The position numbers were made by a program, and so were the translations under genes. This document shows, in pieces, positions 47,511-54,293 of a stretch of DNA of 64,000 nucleotides. Under the pieces are notes generated by a model. The model made no database searches, was not told the origin of the DNA, and saw only the letters and a list, made by a program, of their open reading frames with translations. Position 1 is the stretch's first letter. Each line of letters starts with the position of its first letter. Where the stretch lies: NCBI RefSeq assembly GCF_010731695.1, contig NZ_AP022586.1, positions 2,108,001 to 2,172,000 of the forward strand, written 5' to 3'. This DNA is from Mycolicibacterium litorale. Its GTDB lineage: Bacteria > Actinomycetota > Actinomycetes > Mycobacteriales > Mycobacteriaceae.

Positions 47511-47585
47511 TGGTGGTCCCGGCTGGTTTCGAACCAGCGACCTTCCGCGTGTGAGGCGGACGCTCTCCCACTGAGCTACGGGACC
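47511..47585 (-). tRNA. tRNA-Val (anticodon CAC), CCA encoded
   Basis: Complete cloverleaf on the minus strand. Acceptor GGTCCCG pairs with CGGGACC, discriminator A, then CCA. D-loop GTAGCTCAGTGGGAGAGC; anticodon stem TCCGC/GCGGA with loop CTCACAC, giving CAC; T arm CTGGTTCGAAACCAG. Reads GUG codons. Confidence 0.95.
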
Positions 47586-47780
47586 TGGTGGGATCGGCCC
47601 CGACGAGTGGGCCGAACGACGTCGAAGACTAGCACGAGCTCACGGGCGGACAGGAATCCGCTGCTCACTTCCGTATCGGCCGTCGACTTCCGCACCAGGG
47701 CTGCCGCCGGCGGCACATCGCGACCCAGGTGTCGAAATCGGCGCACCGGCCGGCCTCGGGACCAGTGCGGCCGAAGGGAT

Positions 47781-47810
47781 TTGTGTGGCCAGGCATGCGT
47801 GCACTATCGT
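47781..47810 (+). promoter_or_regulatory. Candidate promoter for the rightward tRNA genes
   Basis: TTGTGT (47781-47786) and TATCGT (47805-47810), spacer 18, lie 38 bp before tRNA-Gly. The hexamers match sigma-A-type signals loosely. Confidence 0.4.
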
Positions 47811-47847
47811 TCTGCATCGCAACGGGCGACGATCTCGCCCGGAGCAT

Positions 47848-47920
47848 GCGGATGTAGCGCAGTTGGTAGCGCATCACCTTGCCAAGGTGAGGGTCGCGGG
47901 TTCGAATCCCGTCATCCGCT
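47848..47920 (+). tRNA. tRNA-Gly (anticodon GCC)
   Basis: Acceptor GCGGATG (47848-47854) pairs with CATCCGC (47913-47919), discriminator T. Anticodon stem TCACC/GGTGA with loop TTGCCAA, giving GCC. T arm CGGGTTCGAATCCCG. CCA is not encoded. First of three tandem tRNAs. Confidence 0.95.
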
Positions 47921-47946
47921 CGAGGTGCAAAGGCATCAACCCCAGC

Positions 47947-48017
47947 GGTGGAGTGGCCGAGTGGTGAGGCAACGGCCTGCAAAGCCGTGCACACGGGTTC
48001 GATTCCCGTCTCCACCT
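47947..48017 (+). tRNA. tRNA-Cys (anticodon GCA)
   Basis: Acceptor GGTGGAG (47947-47953) pairs with CTCCACC (48010-48016), discriminator T. Anticodon stem ACGGC/GCCGT with loop CTGCAAA, giving GCA. T arm CGGGTTCGATTCCCG. CCA is not encoded. Confidence 0.95.
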
Positions 48018-48033
48018 CCGACGTAGGATCCCG

Positions 48034-48108
48034 GCGCGATTAGCTCAGCGGGAGAGCGCTTCCCTGACACGGAAGAGGTCACTGGTTCAATCCCAGTATC
48101 GCGCACCA
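48034..48108 (+). tRNA. tRNA-Val (anticodon GAC), CCA encoded
   Basis: Acceptor GCGCGAT (48034-48040) pairs with ATCGCGC (48098-48104), discriminator A, CCA encoded. Anticodon stem CTTCC/GGAAG with loop CTGACAC, giving GAC. T arm CTGGTTCAATCCCAG. Last of the rightward tRNA cluster, 16 bp after tRNA-Cys. Confidence 0.95.
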
Positions 48109-48120
48109 CATTCTCAGCTC

Positions 48121-48142
48121 CGGCCCGGCATCCACCGGGCCG
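48121..48142 (+). terminator. Hairpin terminator after the tRNA cluster
   Basis: Perfect 8-bp stem, CGGCCCGG (48121-48128) with CCGGGCCG (48135-48142), 6-nt loop, followed by TCGCTGTTTCTC. It lies 13 bp past tRNA-Val. Confidence 0.65.
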
Positions 48143-48356
48143 TCGCTGTTTCTCGGGCAAGTCGGGCTTCACGCGCTTCTCCCGCCGGGAAAACCATTCC
48201 GGGGCCATTGGGTCGGGTGCCGTCGGAAAGTCGCGCAGACACCATGACAGGCGTGTCAACGGGCCCAAGCGGGTTTCATCCGCCCCACGGCGGGCATGTG
48301 ATGGACAGGTTCTCGTGGGTTCAGCAGCGAAGCCCGGCGAGGCCGCACCGTGGCAG

Positions 48357-48391
48357 AAAAAAAGCCGCTGCGCACCTCGCGCAGCGGCTTT
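48357..48391 (-). terminator. Canonical intrinsic terminator for the leftward secreted-protein gene
   Basis: Perfect 13-bp stem, AAAGCCGCTGCGC (48361-48373) with GCGCAGCGGCTTT (48379-48391), 5-nt loop. Read leftward, it is followed by an uninterrupted T run (complement of the A run 48357-48363). It begins 27 bp past the stop of the gene at 48419. Such a U-tract terminator is uncommon in mycobacteria. Confidence 0.9.
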
Positions 48392-48418
48392 CCCGTCACC
48401 GGCCGACCGGCCGACCAG

Positions 48419-48793
48419 CTACCAGCTGGCCATGCCCGGCCCGTTGCGTGCGGGCCCCGTCCCGATGTAGGGACCGATACCCCCGGTGATCGACGGCACC
48501 GCGCGGAGGCTGTCCTTCACCACGCCACCCGACGGAGGCAGCGGCTCGCCCTTCGATGAGCGGCGCACGTCGGACGGGCCGGCGTTCGCCACGCCCTTAC
48601 CGGTCGTGCGGACACCGCCCTCCGGGGCCGGGTTGGCGTCGAACGTCGGATTCGGCTTGCCACCGATGTCGATCACGTCCGCGTTCGCGGTGCCTGCGCC
48701 AAGCGCCAGAAACGCTCCGGCCACCGCCAGCGTCCCGGTCGCGACCACCACCAGCTTCTTCGTCCTGCCCGCCAGCGCATCGATACGCCCCAT
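48419..48793 (-). CDS. Small secreted protein of unknown function
   Basis: 124 residues from the second of two adjacent ATGs (48793), 6 nt after AGGAGG; the first ATG (48796) is closer to it. A Sec signal peptide (LVVVATGTLAVAGAFLALGAGTANA) is probably cut before DVIDIGG. The mature part is about 85 residues, rich in Gly/Pro/Asn, with no Cys, and ends MASW. Family not recognised. A canonical terminator follows. Confidence 0.78.
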   Translation of the reverse strand: MGRIDALAGRTKKLVVVATGTLAVAGAFLALGAGTANADVIDIGGKPNPTFDANPAPEGGVRTTGKGVANAGPSDVRRSSKGEPLPPSGGVVKDSLRAVPSITGGIGPYIGTGPARNGPGMASW

Positions 48794-49065
48794 CATCGGC
48801 CTCCTATCGCCCGGCGGGATTCGCATCCCCGATCATGATCACTTGTGCGCGAACCCTAGCAGCGAAGAACGGCCGCGTAGGCACACTCGTACCAAATGGG
48901 CAGCGAGTGGAAAAGCGCGAATACGGCTCGTCGAGAGTTAGGGAATTCGCCAGATTCGCTCGGGCGGCACGTCTTCGGAGGACGGCGGACGCCGCAGCGC
49001 GGGGATCGGTTCGCGCTACGTTCCCCACCCCGCGCTCAAACCCGCGACAATGCACGAGCAAATGG

Positions 49066-49464
49066 CTACGCGCCGCGGCGAGCCTCGCGGTCATCGCGCT
49101 GCCGAGTGGTGCGCAGCGTGGCACTGGGCTGGGTGCCGAACACCCGGCGGTACGCGACGCTGAAACGCCCTGCGTGCGCGAAGCCCCACCGGCCTGCGAT
49201 CGAGTTGACGGTGTCGACGGTGGGGTCGGCGGCCTGCAGATCCCGATGCGCACGGTCCAAACGCACTCTGCGCAGGTACTCCAACGGCGTCACGCCGAGG
49301 TGCCTGCGGTACATGTACTGGACCGCCCGAGGTGTCAGGTTGGCCGCCGCCGCGATCTCACTGAGTCCGATGTCACTGTCGGCGTTCTCGTGGATGAACG
49401 CTACCGAGCGACGCAGACTCGGCGGACGGTGTCCGCCGGTCGGTAGATCGTGAAGGTTCGTCAT
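49066..49464 (-). CDS. AraC-family regulator (DNA-binding domain only)
   Basis: 132 residues from the ATG at 49464. Almost all of it is the AraC domain: first helix-turn-helix [42 protein letters not shown], second [29 protein letters not shown]. There is no sensor domain; a longer frame up to 49836 overlaps the SRPBCC gene on the other strand and is a shadow. It is divergent from the SRPBCC gene across 76 bp and probably regulates it. Confidence 0.82.
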   Translation of the reverse strand: MTNLHDLPTGGHRPPSLRRSVAFIHENADSDIGLSEIAAAANLTPRAVQYMYRRHLGVTPLEYLRRVRLDRAHRDLQAADPTVDTVNSIAGRWGFAHAGRFSVAYRRVFGTQPSATLRTTRQRDDREARRGA

Positions 49465-49540
49465 ACCAATCACGCGTACCCCGCACGGCAAACTTTCAAA
49501 ACACGGCCACCGGCAGTGCCCCACTGACACGATCGACGGC

Positions 49541-50017
49541 ATGACCGACCGCATCGAAGTCCAGCGCGTGATCGCCGCCGCCCCCGAAGCGATCTTCGGA
49601 GTGCTCTGCGACCCGCAGGGACATGTCGCGATCGACGCCTCGGGCATGCTGCAGGACGCCGACGGGCAGCCGGTTTCCGCGGTCGGCGACACCTTCGTCG
49701 TCCACATGGACCGGGAGGCGCTCAACGATTTCCCCATGGGGAAATACGAAGTGACCGTGGAAATCCGCGAGTTCGAACCCCATCGGCGCATCGCCTGGAC
49801 GATCCTCGGGCAGATCCGCCCCCAGATCGGGCACATCTACGGGTACACCCTCGAGCCCACCGCGGACGGCACCGTCGTCACCTCGTTCTATGACTGGTCG
49901 CAGATCGACGACAAGTGGCGGGCGGCCGGCATCTTCCCCGTCATCAGCGAGAGTGCGCTGCGCGCGACGCTCGGCATCCTCGACCGCGCGGTCCGGCGCG
50001 GCTACGTGCGCAGCTAA
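49541..50017 (+). CDS. SRPBCC-fold (polyketide cyclase-like) protein
   Basis: 158 residues. Begins [36 protein letters not shown], the START/SRPBCC strand-helix opening, with [21 protein letters not shown] and [14 protein letters not shown] in the middle and a long C-terminal helix. A hydrophobic ligand pocket is expected; the ligand is unknown. Divergent from an AraC regulator. Confidence 0.82.
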   Translation: MTDRIEVQRVIAAAPEAIFGVLCDPQGHVAIDASGMLQDADGQPVSAVGDTFVVHMDREALNDFPMGKYEVTVEIREFEPHRRIAWTILGQIRPQIGHIYGYTLEPTADGTVVTSFYDWSQIDDKWRAAGIFPVISESALRATLGILDRAVRRGYVRS

Positions 50018-50029
50018 AGCCACCACGCC

Positions 50030-50074
50030 GTCAACCAGACGTTGACGCAACCGGATCGTCAACTTACAGTTGAC
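50030..50074 (+). promoter_or_regulatory. Two identical palindromic operators in front of clpC2
   Basis: The inverted repeat GTCAAC-N5-GTTGAC occurs twice: 50030-50046 and 50058-50074, centre to centre 28 bp. The second ends 2 nt before the clpC2 ATG. Since the encoded protein has an N-terminal helix-turn-helix, autoregulation is likely. Confidence 0.8.
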
Positions 50075-50076
50075 GC

Positions 50077-50799
50077 ATGGCAAACCGCATTGCTCACCCC
50101 GTCCGGCTCGACGACCTCATCGACGCCATCAAGACCGTCCACAGTGAACCGCTCGAACAGCTCACCGACGCCGTCCTCGCCGCCGAAGCCCTCGGCGACG
50201 TCGCCGACCACCTGATCGGCCACTTCGTCGACCAGGCTCGCCGCTCGGGAGCGTCCTGGACCGACATCGGCAAGTGCATGGGCGTGACCAAGCAGGCCGC
50301 GCAGAAACGGTTCGTCCCGAAGGCCGACACCGAACCACTCGACCCGAACCAGGGCTTCGCCCGTTTCACCCCGCGGGCGCGCGCCGCGGTGGTGCACGCC
50401 CAGAACGCAGCCCGCGACGCCCGACACTCGGAGATCTCCCCCGACCACCTGCTGCTCGGCCTGCTCGTCGACACCGAATCGCTCGCCGTCGCGCTGCTCG
50501 CGGCCCAGGGTGTCACCCCCGACGGGCTGCGGTCCGCCGTGGCGCTGCGCCCAGCCACCGACGGTGAAACGCTGGACCTGGTCCCGTTCAACGGCCCGGC
50601 GAAGAAGGTCCTCGAGCTGACGTTCCGAGAGGCGTTGCGCCTCGGACACAACTACATCGGCACCGAGCACCTCCTGCTGGCCCTGCTGGAGTCCGAGGAC
50701 GCCGACGGCCCGCTCCACCGCCTCGGCGTGGACAAGGACCGGGCTCAGACGGATCTGATGGGGCTGCTCGACTCGATCACGGTGACGAAGAAGGACTGA
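50077..50799 (+). CDS. clpC2: ClpC2-like protein: helix-turn-helix plus Clp N-domain
   Basis: 240 residues without ATPase domains. The N-terminal part (1-85) contains a helix-turn-helix, SGASWTDIGKCMGVTKQAAQKRF (about 57-79). The C-terminal part is a double Clp N-domain: FTPRARAAVVHAQNAARDARHSEISPDHLLLGLL and LELTFREALRLGHNYIGTEHLLLALL. It matches mycobacterial ClpC2 (Rv2667, about 250 residues), reported to bind ClpC1-targeting cyclic peptides such as cyclomarin and to control its own gene. Both the domain layout and the twin operator fit that. Confidence 0.88.
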   Translation: MANRIAHPVRLDDLIDAIKTVHSEPLEQLTDAVLAAEALGDVADHLIGHFVDQARRSGASWTDIGKCMGVTKQAAQKRFVPKADTEPLDPNQGFARFTPRARAAVVHAQNAARDARHSEISPDHLLLGLLVDTESLAVALLAAQGVTPDGLRSAVALRPATDGETLDLVPFNGPAKKVLELTFREALRLGHNYIGTEHLLLALLESEDADGPLHRLGVDKDRAQTDLMGLLDSITVTKKD

Positions 50800-50840
50800 T
50801 CTCACATCGCGGCCGGCCGCGGCGTCTACAAGATGTGACG

Positions 50841-51317
50841 ATGCGACCGTTCGAAGACGTGGTGGCCGAACACGGACCGACCGTGCTGCGGGTGTGTCGC
50901 GCCGTCATCGGACCCGTCGACGCCGAGGACGCGTGGTCGGAGACCTTCCTTTCGGCACTGCGGGCCTATCCGGACCTGCCGGCCGACGCCAACGTCGAGG
51001 CCTGGCTGGTGACCATCGCCCACCGCCGGGCCCTCGACGTCGGCCGCGCCAACGCCCGGCGCCCGGCGCCGGTCGACGCCGTGCCCGAACGCCCGGCCGT
51101 CCGCGGCGACCCCGCAGACGGACACCCCGAGTTGTGGGCGGCTCTGGAAGCACTGCCCACCAAACAGCGCCAGGCCGTCGCCTACCACCACATCGCGGGG
51201 CTGCCGTTCGCCGAGATCGCCGGCCTGCTCGGCAACTCCCCCGACGCCGCGCGGCGCGCCTGCGCCGACGGCCTCAAGAAGCTGCGCTCGCTCTACCGTG
51301 AGGAGTCCCTCCCATGA
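50841..51317 (+). CDS. ECF-type RNA polymerase sigma factor
   Basis: 158 residues from the ATG at 50841 (GTG at 50835 is an alternative). Region 2: HGPTVLRVCRAVIGPVDAEDAWSETFLSALRAYPDL with EAWLVTIAHRRALDVGRANARR. Region 4: LWAALEALPTKQRQAVAYHHIAGLPFAEIAGLLGNSPDAARRACADGLKKLR. No anti-sigma gene is adjacent. Its stop overlaps the start of ogt (ATGA), so the two are translated together. Confidence 0.85.
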   Translation: MRPFEDVVAEHGPTVLRVCRAVIGPVDAEDAWSETFLSALRAYPDLPADANVEAWLVTIAHRRALDVGRANARRPAPVDAVPERPAVRGDPADGHPELWAALEALPTKQRQAVAYHHIAGLPFAEIAGLLGNSPDAARRACADGLKKLRSLYREESLP

Positions 51318-51904
51318 CCGCCGACATGTTCCATCCGCTCGCCGACGACGCCACGCTCGCCCGCCTGCACGACCGGCTGGCCGCCGACGCCGACGCCGAC
51401 GGCGTGCTCGACGTCGCCTACCGGACCGTCGACACCCCGGTGGGGACGCTGCTGCTGGCCGCCACCCCCGCCGGCCTCGTCCGCGTGGCCTACGACGTCG
51501 AGGACCACGCCGCCGTCCTGACCACCCTCGCCGCCAGGATCAGCCCGCGCATCCTGCGCGCCCCGCGGCGGCTCGACCCCGCGGCACGACAGCTCGACGA
51601 GTACTTCGCCAAACGGCGCACCTCCTTCGACGTGCCGGTGGACCTGCGGCTGGCCGACGGGTTCCGCCGCAACGTGGTGGAGCAGCTGCGCGCGATCGGA
51701 TACGGCGAGCGGGCCAGCTACGCCGCGGTCGCGGCCGCCGTCGGCAATCCCAGGGCCGTACGCGCCGTCGGCAGCGCCTGCGCGCACAACCCGCTGCCGG
51801 TCGTGATCCCGTGCCACCGCGTCGTGCGCTCGGACGGGACCGCCGGCCAGTACGTCGGCGGAGCCGCCGCCAAGGCGGCGCTGCTGCGCCTGGAGGCCGC
51901 CTGA
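51314..51904 (+). CDS. ogt: Methylated-DNA-protein cysteine methyltransferase
   Basis: Removes alkyl groups from O6 of guanine in a suicide reaction. 196 residues: N-terminal domain with VDTPVGTLLLAATPAGLVRVAY, and the catalytic domain with YGERASYAAVAAAVGNPRAVRAVGSACAHNPLPVVIPCHRVV, acceptor Cys167. N-terminal extension of about 35 residues. Coupled with an ECF sigma factor, which suggests an alkylation or redox-responsive unit. Confidence 0.93.
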   Translation: MTADMFHPLADDATLARLHDRLAADADADGVLDVAYRTVDTPVGTLLLAATPAGLVRVAYDVEDHAAVLTTLAARISPRILRAPRRLDPAARQLDEYFAKRRTSFDVPVDLRLADGFRRNVVEQLRAIGYGERASYAAVAAAVGNPRAVRAVGSACAHNPLPVVIPCHRVVRSDGTAGQYVGGAAAKAALLRLEAA

Positions 51905-51971
51905 CCGCCGAACCCGTGTGGCCCCGCCGCCGGGTGTGCCATCATGCGAGGCACACCTAGGGAGGGAAACC

Positions 51972-52460
51972 ATGCGCCGGCTCCTGCTGCTGCTCACCGC
52001 GCTGACCGTCGCCGCCGGGCTCACCGCGGCACCCGCGGTCGCGGTGAACTCGCCCATCGGCCGCATCGGTCAACCGCTGCGGGTCGAGTTCAAGGGCCTG
52101 GTCGCCGACGTCACCGTGGTCAGCGTCGAACCGTCGCCGATCCCGCCGGGCTTCGGATATCCGCCCCGCCCGCCGCGCAACCAGGTGTGGCGCGCCAACG
52201 TGGTGGTCCAGCCGATCAAGGTGCCGGTGCCCTACGCGATGGCGATCACGTTCCAGTTCCGCGGCGTCACCGCGACCGGCGACGCCTACGAACCCCGCAA
52301 CACCGACGCCCCCGACGCCCTGTCGGCCGCACTCACGAACGCCCCGGCCGGGTCGACGGTCAGCGGCGGCGTGTGGTGGGACTGCTACCGCGACCTGGTG
52401 TCGAATGTCGTGCTGATCGACAAGGTCACCGGCCAACACCTCGCGCAGTGGAATCTGTAG
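51972..52460 (+). CDS. MPT63/DUF1942-like secreted protein
   Basis: 162 residues from the ATG at 51972, after AGGGAGGG. Sec signal peptide LLLLLTALTVAAGLTAAPAVA, probably cut before VNSPIGRIGQPL. The mature protein has an immunoglobulin-like beta pattern (LRVEFKGLVADVTVVSVEPS, NQVWRANVVVQPIKVPVPYAMAITFQFRGVT, GVWWDCYRDLVSNVVLID) resembling MPT63/DUF1942 antigens. Function unknown. Confidence 0.8.
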   Translation: MRRLLLLLTALTVAAGLTAAPAVAVNSPIGRIGQPLRVEFKGLVADVTVVSVEPSPIPPGFGYPPRPPRNQVWRANVVVQPIKVPVPYAMAITFQFRGVTATGDAYEPRNTDAPDALSAALTNAPAGSTVSGGVWWDCYRDLVSNVVLIDKVTGQHLAQWNL

Positions 52461-52987
52461 GCCTGCACGTAGTCCCGGCCTCCAGCGCCGACCTCGCCGA
52501 ACTCGCCGGCGTCGCCGCCCGCACCTTCCCGCTGGCGTGCCCACCGTCGGCCAGCGCGGAGAACGTCGCCGCGTTCGTCGCCGAGAACCTCTCGGCGACG
52601 CGGTTCGCCGACTACCTCGCCGATCCCGACCGCGTCGTGCTCATCGCCCGTGACGACACGCGAATCCTCGGCTACGCCATGCTGATCCGCGGTGTGCCTG
52701 ATGACGACGACGTCCAGCAGGCGGTGTCGCCGCGCCCGGCCATCGAGCTGTCCAAGATGTACGTGCTGCCCGAGAGCCACGGCACCGGCGCATCGCCGGC
52801 GCTGATGACCGAGGCGCTCACGCTGGCACGCGACACCGGCTACCGGTGCGTCTGGCTGGGCGTCAACCAGGAGAACCGGCGGGCCCAGCGGTTCTACGCC
52901 AAACACGGCTTCGCGGTGACGGGCACGAAGACGTTCCGCCTCGGCGACGGCGTGGAGAACGACTTCGTGATGGTCTGCCCGCTCTAG
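52448..52987 (+). CDS. GNAT-family acetyltransferase
   Basis: 179 residues from a GTG overlapping the previous gene by 13 nt. The acetyl-CoA region is IELSKMYVLPESHGTGASPALMTEALTLARDTG, followed by CVWLGVNQENRRAQRFYAKHGFAVTGTKTFRLG. Substrate unknown. It matches Rv2669 in position before zapE, and overlaps the convergent zapE stop by 4 nt. Confidence 0.9.
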   Translation: MESVGLHVVPASSADLAELAGVAARTFPLACPPSASAENVAAFVAENLSATRFADYLADPDRVVLIARDDTRILGYAMLIRGVPDDDDVQQAVSPRPAIELSKMYVLPESHGTGASPALMTEALTLARDTGYRCVWLGVNQENRRAQRFYAKHGFAVTGTKTFRLGDGVENDFVMVCPL

Positions 52988-54033
52988 GCCTGCTGCCCCG
53001 CCGCGGTCAGGGCCAGCAGGCGCGACGTCGCGCGCAGGTACTTCTTGCGGAACCCGCCGGCGAGCATCTCCTCGCTGAAGATGGTGTCCAGCTTCGATCC
53101 GGAGGCCACCACCGGGATACCCGCGTCGTAGAGCCGGTCGGTCAGCGAGACCAGGCGCAGCGCCACGCTCTGATCGTCGAGCGGGTGCACCCCGGTGATG
53201 AAGACCTGCGAGACGCCCTCGATCAGCGACAGGTACCGCGACGGGTGCATGGTCGCCAGATGCGCGCACAACGCGTCGAAGTCGTCGAGGGTCGCGCCCG
53301 GGGTGCCCTCGGCCCGGCCGGTGACCTCGGCATCGGTCAGCGGCTCGGGCGCGGGCGGCAGGTCGCGGTGCCGGTAGTCGGGGCCCTCGATCCGCACCGT
53401 GGTGAAAATCGAAGCGAGCGTGTTGATCTCGCGCAGGAAGTCCTGAGCGGCGAAGCGGCCCTCCCCCAGCTGCTCGGGCAGTGTGTTCGAGGTCGCCGCG
53501 ATCGACACGCCGCGCTCCACCAGCTGGGACAGCAGCCGGGAGATCAGCGTGGTGTTACCCGGGTCGTCGAGTTCGAACTCGTCGATGCAGACCACGACGT
53601 AGTCGCTGAGCAGCTCCACGCTCTCGGCGAACCCGAAGACGCCGGCCAGCTGGGTGAGTTCGCCGAACGTCGCGAACGCCTTCGGATGGGCCTGCGATTC
53701 GGGCAGCTCGTAGTACGACGACGCGAGCAGGTGGGTCTTGCCCACCCCGAACCCGCCGTCGAGGTACACCCCGACACCGGGCAGCACCTCGCGCTTACCG
53801 AACAGCTTCTTCTTGCCCGCTCGCCGCGCAACCGCGTCGGCGCAGAAGGCGCGACAGGCGTCGACAGCCGCGGCCTGCGACGGTTCGGCGGGGTCGGGCC
53901 GGTAGTTGTCGAAGCTGACGTGGGTGAACGTCGGCGGCGGCACCAGCTGGGCGATGAGGCGCTCCGGGGTGACACTGGGATGCCGGTCGACGAGATGGTC
54001 CGGTTGATTCGGCGCACCACTGGACCCAGGCAT
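52984..54033 (-). CDS. zapE: AFG1/ZapE family ATPase
   Basis: 349 residues from the ATG at 54033 (54060 possible). P-loop ATPase: Walker A in GVGVYLDGGFGVGKTHLLAS, Walker B in VVVCIDEFELDDPGNTTLI, ATSNTLPEQLGEGRF, and the C-terminal SRYLSLIEGVSQVFI and LVSLTDRLYDAGIPVVASGS. In other bacteria ZapE takes part in division, and mitochondrial AFG1 in respiratory protein quality control. Matches Rv2670c. Confidence 0.9.
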   Translation of the reverse strand: MPGSSGAPNQPDHLVDRHPSVTPERLIAQLVPPPTFTHVSFDNYRPDPAEPSQAAAVDACRAFCADAVARRAGKKKLFGKREVLPGVGVYLDGGFGVGKTHLLASSYYELPESQAHPKAFATFGELTQLAGVFGFAESVELLSDYVVVCIDEFELDDPGNTTLISRLLSQLVERGVSIAATSNTLPEQLGEGRFAAQDFLREINTLASIFTTVRIEGPDYRHRDLPPAPEPLTDAEVTGRAEGTPGATLDDFDALCAHLATMHPSRYLSLIEGVSQVFITGVHPLDDQSVALRLVSLTDRLYDAGIPVVASGSKLDTIFSEEMLAGGFRKKYLRATSRLLALTAAGQQA

Positions 54034-54068
54034 GCTCCGCAGCGTAGCGACGTGCTGCAATCGTTCCT

Positions 54069-54271
54069 ATGTCCGACGCCGCGGCTGGGACGCAGTTCAC
54101 AGTGCTCGGCCCCATCGAGACGGTCGGTGACGACCGGGCGGGCGACTTCTACGCCTACCCCGACGACCTGCGGCGCTGCTGGGTGTACTCGCCGAGGGCG
54201 GGCCCGGCGTACTCGGCATGCTCACCGAGGACGACGACTATCTGTACTGCCGCTACGTCCGGAGCCGGTAG
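54069..54271 (+). pseudogene. Remnant of a RibD-like reductase gene with large internal deletions
   Basis: The first 39 codons look like the start of the RibD C-terminal-domain protein found here in M. tuberculosis (Rv2671, about 258 residues): an N-terminus ending FYAYPDDLRR. The sequence then jumps to LLGVLAEGGPGVLG in another frame, which resembles the TEGGPxLLG substrate motif, and then directly to LTEDDDYLYCRYVRSR and a stop at 54269-54271, resembling the normal C-terminus. About 70 codons are left, so two deletions and a frame change. It lies between zapE and the lipoprotein gene. Confidence 0.78.
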
Positions 54272-54293
54272 CGGCGCCGCTACTGTGGTCAGC

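Noticed and set aside
47586..47847. Integration site at the tRNA cluster
   Set aside because: All four tRNA genes are complete; no integrase gene and no repeated tRNA 3' end nearby.
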